This document shows, piece by piece, positions 54,449-64,000 of a stretch of DNA of 64,000 nt. The DNA comes from Syngnathus acus. Lineage: Eukaryota; Chordata; Actinopteri; Syngnathiformes; Syngnathidae. The translations under genes were made by a program, and so were the position numbers. How positions within the stretch are numbered: position 1 is the stretch's first letter; every line of letters begins with the position of its first letter. The notes beneath the pieces were generated by a model. That model saw only the letters and a program-made list of their open reading frames with translations, was not told the DNA's origin and did no database searches. Location: contig NC_051095.1 of the NCBI RefSeq assembly GCF_901709675.1, positions 18,690,956 through 18,754,955 on the forward strand, in the 5' to 3' direction.

Positions 54449-54760
54449 CAGCTCAGTGGCCTAGTGGTAGAGTGTCCGCCCTGAGACTGGAAGGTTGTGG
54501 GTTCAAACCCTGGCCGGGTCATACCAAAGACTATAAAAATGGGACCCATTGCCTCCCTGCTTGGCACTCTGCATTAAGGGTTGGAATTGGGGGGTTAGAT
54601 CACCAAATGATTCCCGAGTGCGGCACCGCTGCTGCTCACTGCTCCCCTCTCCCCCAGGGGATGGATCAAAATCACATGGAGATGGGTTAAATGCAGAGGA
54701 CAAATTTCACCACACCCAAATGTGTGTGTGAAGATCATTGGGACTTTAACTTTTTAACTT
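54449..54760 (+). mobile_element. tRNA-derived SINE
   Basis: The head has an RNA polymerase III box A (TGGCCTAGTGG, 54457-54467) and box B (GGTTCAAACCC, 54500-54510) in tRNA spacing. It is followed by a long unrelated body and a tail GATCATTGGGACTTTAACTT, then an (ATTT)n run at 54765-54782. The body and tail are common in fish SINEs. Confidence 0.88.
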
Positions 54761-54782
54761 GATTTATTTATTTATTTATTTA

Positions 54783-57700
54783 AAGCTTTGCTGAGCCTGT
54801 TTTGATGAGACAGTCCTGCCTCTTCAAAATTAGCCACTGCTCACCCCCACTCTATATTGAGGCTAAAACAGTCAAGAAAACTAAAGGTGGACCTCCTCAT
54901 TGAGCTCAGATTAAATCATTTATTTTCAGTGTTGGAGGCATCATTTCATCACCAAGCCACTGACTTAGCAAGTCTTTGTTAATAGTGGATCGGAGTATGT
55001 GGGACATTCAGCGGACACATTGGCAAAAACCAAATACTTCAAGTATTTGCCACTTTTTCAAAGCTAATCCACGCTAAAACTGCAGCCCCGCTTATCTATT
55101 GGCTTTGACATTATAGTGTTTCCATAGAGAATTGACGTCCGTCCCTCCCTCCTATGCAATCAATAAGCTATGCTGAGACTTTTAGAACACGGTAAAAATA
55201 CGTCAAATTTTGCTGCATGCTTTGAATGGGGCAAAAATATCACAATTTGGTGGACAAACTTGAAAGCAAATTCTATCCTCCGACGATAACATATAGATAA
55301 AAAACCAAAATTCCGTTTTGGAGGTTTCTGATTCCAGAGACATGGTGGTCTGGTTCTTGTCCCAATATTACAGTACAGGTAAATGCAATTTTCTCGTTTT
55401 TTTTGTCTGATAAATATCTGGCTTGGGAGACTAAAGGTGATGCGAGAGTCTTTCCTGTTCTGGAAGCCATTAGGCAGTAATGAATTCCCAGCAGTTTGAT
55501 TTGTAGTCGGTAGGGTTAAGCCCTCAAACGTCGGGCTCTGCGGTTCAGAAGAATTCGAGCCCCCCGGTAGTGAGTGATTGTTGCAATGTAAACGAAGCAT
55601 GAAAGCCGCTCTATTGCTTTTTTGTTCAAGGCGTCCTGTCACGCCTGATTATAAATCTCGTTCATTTTGGAAAGAGATACAGTGAGCTCGACTCTGTGAA
55701 ATATGTTTTTCCATCAAGGTACATCCTTGCGCCAGGCTAAAAATGGCAATGAGAAAGAAGGTTTGGAGGGGGTGGTTGGCGTTGGAATCCGCTTGTTGTG
55801 ACAGCAAGGCGATTCTTCGCCGACACATGGCAGAGTTTTGTTGGCGGTGGCGTTGACACCTCCAGCTGTCTTTGGCGTTGCTGGAGCGCTCCAGCGTAGA
55901 CACCCAACCGTGTTCGGAGCCACCGCTCCATCATCGCCGCTATCTCGTCTTGGAAAAATTCATTTAACTGAATTTAACTGAACTTTTTTATTATGACTTT
56001 AATCTCATTATTTTTTCTCTTTAAATTTTATTCCCGCAATTTAAAAAAAAAAATCCAATTTAAATCTCATGCTTGATCTTGTAAAATTAGGACTTTTCTT
56101 GAAGATGTTGACTATCCGCTCATATTTCTTCTTGAAAAATAAAGACTTCATCCACATATTGTTTATTTCGTGAAATATGATCCCGTTAAATCTTTTAACT
56201 TGACAATTAAATTTGGCAATAAATACCATAAAATGCCAAATTTGATGTTTGAAGTTTTTCACCTGAAAAAAAATCAAGTTAAATCTCTTCAAATTATTAT
56301 ATTTCTTGAAAAGAGCAAGTTTATTTTAGTCATTCTACAATAGTTTTACTCAAAGAAATACCTCAAAGAAAAAAAATTGTGATATGAATCATTACGACTT
56401 TTTTTCTTGAATGAAAACATCTTGAGTTTTCATAATCCCATTCAGATGAAAACTGGAACTTTCATTCAATTAGTATTATTGTGACTCGTTTTGTTGAAAA
56501 ACACTTTATTCTCAATTTATGACAGTGTACTTTGTAGTATGTCAGTTTGAATCTGTTCTAATCATCTTATATGTCGAAAAATCAAGATATTTTTGTCATG
56601 AAGAAGCCTTGTAGTATTGATGTTAAATACAACATAATTCTCGTGATACCATGAAAAAACATTCAAACTTTATTTTCATTAGAACGCAAGTTGTTTTCGT
56701 CCATATGTACCAATTTATTCTTTCAACGCTGCCTCACTCGTTCCTCTGCCCCTCCTATTTTCTCTCCCAATCTGTCTTCCCTGTTCCAACTTTCTCCCTT
56801 CCCTTGCAAGCCTTTCCAGTCACACGCCGCCAAATCCCCCCTACACGCCCCCCCTCCTTTTCTGCGGCACAGTAGCTCTTGAGTTTTTGGCGATGACTTC
56901 ACGCCGCCGCTCTTTTGGCTTGGGCGGCGGTCAATTTGAGCTAAGCGCGCAAACACCAGGGCTCTTGAGAGTCAGGAGTACAAGCGCTGTAACAGCAGCC
57001 ATGACAATGTCAGACACGACTAGCGCTATACCTTTTTTATGATGACTCTTTGTTACATAACGGCCTATTTCACCGCAACCAGACGCTGAGAAAGAGCCAT
57101 TGCGTAACATTAAAATATTGTTTCTGGAAGGCAGTTCCTACTTGCTGACTTCCATTAAGTCAGAAGCTGAATGCCTTATTTGAATAAGAAGAAAGGACCG
57201 TTCATGCTGCCCAGTCAAAGCTGTATTTTTCCCACGTCGCTGAATTTTGCTTTTTTGAAGATTGTACGAGTAAAGGCATCTCTTCTTCTGTGTGTGTGAA
57301 AATTCCCAAACAGAATCTGATCTAAGATTTTTTTGACTGGTTTTCCCAACAGAGGCTAGGTGAAACTTACTGGCTCATTCCAGTGTCACGTATCTGTGTG
57401 ATACCGACATTTTAATTACCCAACTTCAGATGTAGTACTCGAGGATAGTGGCAACTAGTCCATAGAGGTCAAGAGAGTACTTGACGGTGGTCACCGTATT
57501 AGTTTCCTTGCAGACAAAAAAATGTATAAAGACGTTGATTAAAAAAAGAAAAATGTTTTGATTATCTGTTCAGATAATGGATGGATGGACAGCTATGTGT
57601 AGTATATCTATTTTCAAATGATCTGGATGATTATTGAATAAGTAAAGTTCTATTCATCTCTGTCTTGTTTCATGGCAATGAAAATTTTAATCATTGACTC

Positions 57701-60700
57701 TCATGCAAAGTTTGATGCAGTAGCTTGTTTTTAATGTAATAGATAGGACTAAGGTGGGGCACAACATTCCTTTGCCCCGAATTGACCGACGTCACAGCCG
57801 GTCTTGGGCTGTATGTATGTTACTCTTAGGCGGCGGTGTGTTTAGTGTTTAATGGTGTGTTAACCTTTTGGTCATTAAAGTTAATTAGCTGTCATCTGGA
57901 ATTACGGTGTATTTATTTCAAGTTTATTTCAAGACGAAAACGAGTGAATTAATGCTGTGGAAAAGGGTCTTAAAAGTTTTATCTCTTGTAAGTGTACCGT
58001 TCCAACAACACCCCCCAGAAACACATCAATGTTGATCGAAACCCTTTCCACCCACATTTCTTGAAATTCTTGAAAACGAACAAAAGGGTCTTCTTCGATA
58101 CGTCCATATTACAGTGTCATCTAAATCCATGGTGTAACCTTTTTGTCAGTTTATTTATACTCCAGCATAAACGTTCTCTCATACTGAAGGCTACATGTGA
58201 TGCGTTCTCCAGCGCCACTGAAGACGTATAAAGTAACATTGGCCTGGCATAAATTATATACTGGAGTCGCATTAAGCAATAAACAGCACATTAACTTATT
58301 TCAACAACGCCACTTGTCTATTTCAGAGACTTTAATCAATCACTCAGCGAAGCAATACGAGTCAAGCCCCAAAAAGCCAGGAAAGGCAGATAGTGTGGTT
58401 TCGGGATGAAAATAGCTTTGCTGGCTAAAGTGAAGCTAACAAAAGATTACACTTTTATGTATAGACCAGATTAGGTTGTTAGAAGATTGTATTAGTCATG
58501 GTTTAAAATCACGTTGACTTCTTACGTATTGGATGTTTAATTAGATATCAGTGACACTAATAGAACATTAGCTGCTTCAAGACCAGGCGGTTTGGACTCA
58601 AACACAAAGAAAAAAAGGAAAAGGCCCCCTCCTTCGTATTTGATTGGCGGATAAAAATGCTGATGCGGTGGTAAAGACGAAAGCGAGTGAATTAATGCTC
58701 GCCGTTGACGTGGTACACAGACGGATTTTTTGTGGTCGCAGACGCAATTGCCTGTGTCGGCTCCTTTCCCTCAAATGTTTTCCTATCACTGGTCTTACGC
58801 TTGCATTTTTACATGACTCGCAGTCTGCAGCTGGCAGTGGTTGATACCTTTTGAATTCAAGAGGCACCCATCAGTTGAATCCAAGTCAAGCCTTTTATGT
58901 TTATGTAGGATCTAGTTAAGTGTTGTCAAGTAAACATAAGTGATAAAAACAACAATCGATGCTATATTTATAATGAATTGATTATGTATTCATGTGACAC
59001 TGTATTGTAAAGGTATTGTCAGGTCTAAGTACCATAAGACATTATTTTATACACTGAAAGAAGAGGAGAAGACAACCAGTATTCCTTTTGCTCGCGAGGA
59101 GAATTACGTAGAAGGCCCAGTTACAGTCCTCCACCAATTCTGGACTCCTCTTCCGCTATCTCCTCTTTTTATTTTGGGTTGCCCTGGTTACAAGAGGCGT
59201 TGCTACACTAAAGGGAGGGGAGATTGTGCCTGTAGCAATGCTAACTAAAGGATGTTGTGTGGTGCGAGGCCTTGAATGATATGTGACCCCAGCAATGCAG
59301 AGTCATTCCTTAGTTGGTTGGCAGTCTTGTCCTAGGCTGCGATCTTCAAACGTGCTGGGTGCCGTGTCCCTGTAAAACAACGCTCTAGACTTTCTTGCTA
59401 AGTATCACACAATAATAATAATGAGTAAATAATCAGATACCTCTCGTACATACACTCCAACAAACGTTAAGTAGATGTGAGATAACTTGCATGAAGTCTA
59501 CTTAAATAAACATTGAGTAAATATGGGATAACTTAAAAACTGTCCCGGTCAACAACAATTTATGAATAGAAACTACAAGGTATAAAAGAAAAATAACTTT
59601 TCTTGAACTAAACAAAGAACAAAGGTGTTCTGTTCATAACTAGTGAGGGCCTCTCACAGATAAGAAAAGGAAGGGAGTCTAAGAACTCCCCAGAGCTAGA
59701 CAGATGTGTTTGCTTGAGTGAATATATGAGGCCTCCGGTTCAGGTATGTTTAAGAGCAAATCAAGAAGTCCATTTTGGTTTTTCTCCCCTCCACAGTCAA
59801 TTCTGACATCTCATGTTGCACACATGTACACACAGAAACAGACACACACACTTTGTTGCAGACGTTAAAAAAATGTCTATCCACCTGTTGTCACGGTGCT
59901 GGGGGAGCCTGTGAACCCCACCTGCGATCTTTGGTCTGCCGATATGCATATGTGTGTGCGCACGTGTGACTTGCCCCTCCACCCTCATAAACAGGTGCCC
60001 CCCCTGCCCCCCAGCTATCCAGTTCCCCTCTTTGATAACTCATTACAGACTTCATTAATTCCCCCTGCCCGTTGCGCTGGGCTGCTCGACGGGCTGGCAT
60101 GAATTCCCATGCGAGCGCACCTCGTTGGGCCTGTGTAAGTTTTACAAGCAAAGATTAACATGTGTGAAAACAAATGTAACATGAACCTCCCACTTACACC
60201 TCACCACCACTCCCCGATTGTTTGCACTGGGCCACTCAACTCCCATGAAGTTAAACAGAGCAAACATTCTACTGTATATTCTTTGATTTTTATTTGTATA
60301 TCAGAGTGGTTTTTCCTCAACCTTTAAGCCAAGGCACATATTTTATATTCGATGAATCTCAAAACTTTCCACCAAAAAAATCTTACTAAAACCAGTTTTA
60401 TATACTATTAACATTGATCTCGTCGATATATTTACTGTGTGTAATCTGGGCCTTTCCTGTCACAAAGACAAAACAATTGCAAAATAATAATAATAGTATA
60501 CATATATTTCATATATTTGTATTTATATATGCATTTATTTTTTCATATATAAGTGAATGCATTCACTCAATTAAGCAAAGGTCACATTTGACAGTTCCTT
60601 GTAGCCGTACCATGCCAAGAAAAGCTCTCACGCCGACTTCACTTTGTGTTTGTGCCGCACTCTGTTTTCTTGACATTGATTGGTGATCGTGGAGAGAACA

Positions 60701-63700
60701 CGAGACACCCGATACTCGCCGCCCCCGCGTGATTCCAGTTGTGCAGCGACTCATCTTGTTGGCTGTCGGATGACACAGCGGCGGCTCGTGGTGCAGGACC
60801 CGCACGGGGTTGCCCATTGATGCTCATGTTCAAAAATATCTTTTGAGCGGCTGTGAATTATCTTATTTGATTGCTAATGACCAATAATAATGACCAGATC
60901 AATGCACTTCAATTATACTATCATAAATAATGGGATATTTTCTTGGGCCGGTTATTCATGTTAACTGCCACTTTGCATGTCACAAACAGAACGACTAGAA
61001 ATAAGCCACAAAATAAAAAAAGACCACTGCATGCTACGCAATGTGTGTGACTAATTGTGATATCTGCTCTCGCCAGTTGTTGATAATTGCAACCTTGTTC
61101 AATAGAAATAGATGACTAGAAACACAAACTTCTACTGAGGCTTTTCTTCTCCTTGGCTGCCCTTTGACCTAATGAACACACGCGATGTACACGATGTCGC
61201 GGCCAAATATAGAAGACTATTTGTCACCCTGGCTTGATGGACCACCTAAAAAAAGCCAAACTTATGTCCCGAGTCCAAAGAGAGGTATGAATTCCATGCT
61301 GTCACTCAATGGGACTGTTATGCCCCTTGTGGTCTTTTTGCTACCACAACATCCATCCGTCCATTTTCTGCCCCACTTATACTGCAAAAGTTGGTACTGA
61401 TGTGATACTAAATACATACAAGGCCTGTATTGGCGATACTGATGGTTTATAATAAATACGATGGAGTCCTCATCACTGTTGACATTGAATGAAATGGAGT
61501 GCTGTATGATACTGAAAGATTTGATATTGATGCAATACCAAGTAAATAATGTCCATTGCTGTATTTAGAATTTGTTACCAATTCCCTCAAATTTTCCCCA
61601 ATTTTGTGTACGTGCACCATACGTTATTAATGGCTGTTGTATTAAAAATTAAACAGCAGTGCATGATGTGATCGTCATGTCAATGATTATTTTTTCTTCC
61701 TCCCAGTACAAGCAGAATGTTTGAATGGGAACGAAAAGCTCGGTTAGGACTCAATCGACTACTGTAGGTAATTCTCATCGTTGTCTCAACGTCTGTCTTT
61801 TGTTACTGTTTCACAAAAAGCTGGACGCGAGCTAATGATTGACCTTGTTCATGAAATACATTGAACCAGCAAACGTCAATACTCCACCGACGGGAGAAAC
61901 TTTTTTTTGTCCGTCCTGCCGCTTCAACGCTATGGATTTATCCACGCCTCGCCGCCGTAAATCATCTTGAAAAAAAATCAAGCGTCCGCATGCTTTGGAT
62001 CGAATTCCGTGGACAGAAATACCCCCACTTTTTTTTTTTTCCAGGAAGCTCTCCAGTGGTGTTTTAAATCAAGAAGCTTGTCTGATCAGAATCAGGTTCA
62101 AAGCCGCTTGCCGCAAACAATACGCTGGGACGGTTAAACGTCCTGACAGATGCTGTGCGGACTACCCATCGCACCACCACCAGCCTCCCCCACCACAGCC
62201 ATGAGGGCCTGTTGGAATAGTTGGTATAGTTTTCCAAAAATACATGACACAAATGCTTTCAACAATGCCACAACTGAGGCTCCCCCTTGTCGTTTGTTTT
62301 AGTAGAATTCTTCTGTTGTCTGCGTGAAATTTGGGTTGAAACCCACCATTGTTGTAAAAATGTAATTAAATTAAGTAACACTAGTTAGCCTGATTAGGGG
62401 GGGGGAAACACTGCCTCACAACCAGACTTTGAAACCGTAAACCTTGTTTAAACCCAAACCCTGGCTTGCAACCCTACTTTAAAACTCCCTTAGGCCATGG
62501 CTTGACCTCCTCGTTGAAACCCTAACCCTGTTGTGAGACCTGAACCGTCATAGCTTGAAATAATGTGTATACATTGACACCTTAGCTTGTGATTAAAACC
62601 TTGGCTTGAAACCCTAACCTCGACTGTCTTGACCCTAGTCTTAAACCCTAATATTTGGTTGAAACCTTAAAACTGTCTTGAAACCCCACTTTCACATTCT
62701 ACCTCTTTTTGGAAAATAAACCTTTGGCTTAAAACTATATTTTGAACCCTGTTTGAAACCCAATTATAAGACTCTAACCCTTGTGGACTGAATGGAAGGA
62801 GTAAAAGTGGTCGAGTTTTGCAGTATTCTTGACTTGACATGGTCCAAACCAGAATGAACAGAGTTCTCGGTTGGCAATGAGTCAATCATCCATGATTGAT
62901 GATGACTTTACGAGCTGTCGGGCTTTGGCATCAGTGGATTCCGAAAACAGCTTGCTTCCGTCACGTCGACAAAATGTTCCGCTCTGGACTTTAACACCTC
63001 ACTATCACCCGATCGGCATCAAGGTCGCGCACCGGAGTCGCTTTCCCACCCAAACATTTTTTTTTCCGAATGGTGCTCAGTTGGTTTTCCATCCCGTCGG
63101 AAACTGCAAAGCTAAAGCCTCCCTGAGCTCAGCGGTTGGTCTATATACGGCCCATCTGTACACTAGTGCTAATTATTTTCAGGCAGCATCAAAGTTAACC
63201 TCGGAATGTTTTTTTGCCCGCTGATCTATTTTTAGTGTCTCCTTGCTAACTATCTGCCGCACAGAGTTGATTGGAGATTAACGCCCAGCGCATCTGAAAA
63301 GAAACGGGGTTTGTTTTACACTCAGATCACAGCCTATAAATACAATCAGAGTTGAGCAAAGGGGGGGTGCAGTGGGGTGGTGATGGAGGGGTGATGATGT
63401 GTGTGTAAATGCATGCCGTTATTTGAATGCAGCTATGTCGTTGGCACAAACAAACAAACAAACACATACATGGACAAACACGCACACATGCAGGCATAAG
63501 TGAGTGTTAAAATATGACCACATGACGTTTACTTGCCAGGATCCGCTTTGATAACACAATTAACCCTGGTGTGAAACTACCACTCGGCCTTGAGACCCAT
63601 TTGAAATTCTACTTTGAAACCCTCACCCTGACTTGAAACCATAAATTGAAGGCCTAACAGTGGAAAAGCTAGCCCCTGTTTCAAACCCAGGCGAAAGGCT

Positions 63701-64000
63701 TTAAACCTTACTTTAGAAAACACTGAAACCTCATTATTGAAATCCTCTTTTCAAGCACTCACCCTGGCGTTAAACCCTATTTGAAAATCCTAACCTTGGC
63801 TTGAGCAGGGTTATGACGGTTTTAGATTTTTCATTATGGTTGTTTTTTTATTTTGTTTTCACTTGTTTTGTTTTTATTTATTAGTTTTGACTCGTTTCTA
63901 GATCAGATTTGTTAGTTTTAGTTTGTATTTTAGTTGTTTCAATATTAATTCTATATTTTTAAATAAATTGAGTATTTGTCAAGATTCAAAAGAAGTTATC
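54783..64000. other. gene desert, no gene recognised
   Basis: AT-rich and largely repeat-poor. Noted inside: GC-rich patches at 56930-57000 and 60060-60120, a duplicated 24-bp motif at 57933 and 58676, and two arrays of a degenerate AAACCCTAACC-like unit at 62426-62790 and 63560-63805. Open frames are short and unlike proteins. Confidence 0.5.
62426..63805. repeat. two arrays of a degenerate CTTGAAACCCTAACCCTGG-like unit
   Basis: The first array spans 62426-62790 and the second about 63560-63805. Each is a run of imperfect units of about 20-25 bp containing TTGAAACCCTAA and variants. The 770 bp between them is unrelated. Confidence 0.75.

Noticed and set aside
54449-54530. A tRNA gene
   Set aside because: The box A and B motifs belong to a SINE head; the body and tail that follow are SINE sequence, and a full cloverleaf was not evident.

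Overview
The window is nuclear DNA from a teleost fish. Evidence for this is a spliced vertebrate homeobox gene with fish-like sequence, an AT-rich noncoding background, long CA/GT microsatellites, and repeat families typical of teleosts (hAT and Tc1 transposons, a Penelope-like element, a fish LINE, a tRNA-derived SINE). There are no bacterial-style operons, so most long open frames are chance or repeat-derived.

Two host genes can be supported, both on the minus strand. At 7504-7586 lies the first coding exon of elovl6, a fatty-acid elongase, with a consensus splice donor. Its other exons were not found and probably lie beyond the left edge. At 26914-35000 lies pitx2, a paired/bicoid-type (K50) homeobox regulator of left-right asymmetry, eye, pituitary and heart. 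All its coding exons are visible: isoform-c first exon (30352-30529), isoform-a first coding exon (32952-32997), homeobox exon (30004-30203) and terminal exon (26914-27462). Both first exons join the homeobox exon in the same phase and recreate the same Glu codon. Predicted proteins are 308 aa (c) and 264 aa (a). A noncoding first exon for isoform a is proposed near 34699.

Left arm (1-26 kb): repeat-rich sequence with a LINE reverse-transcriptase fragment (4.66-5.66 kb), two hAT MITEs with perfect 8-bp target duplications, a Penelope-like element with reverse transcriptase, GIY-YIG endonuclease and a possible hammerhead ribozyme core (11.7-14.1 kb), and a TA-flanked DNA transposon with a transposase remnant (18.7-19.6 kb). 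Middle (26.9-35 kb): pitx2. Right arm (35-64 kb): a gene desert upstream of pitx2 holding a second copy of the TA-flanked transposon family, two more hAT MITEs, a BED-finger transposase exon, a Tc1 element carrying both a solo LTR and a hAT MITE, a SINE, several degenerate short-period repeats, and blocks that may be conserved regulatory elements.

No new multi-gene system was found. The observations most worth following are the two-promoter pitx2 structure and its possible left-side enhancer, the close elovl6-pitx2 spacing with no enpep exons recognised between them, the Penelope element's ribozyme-like 3' end and hairpin, the triple-nested Tc1, and a 24-bp near-identical motif pair in the desert.
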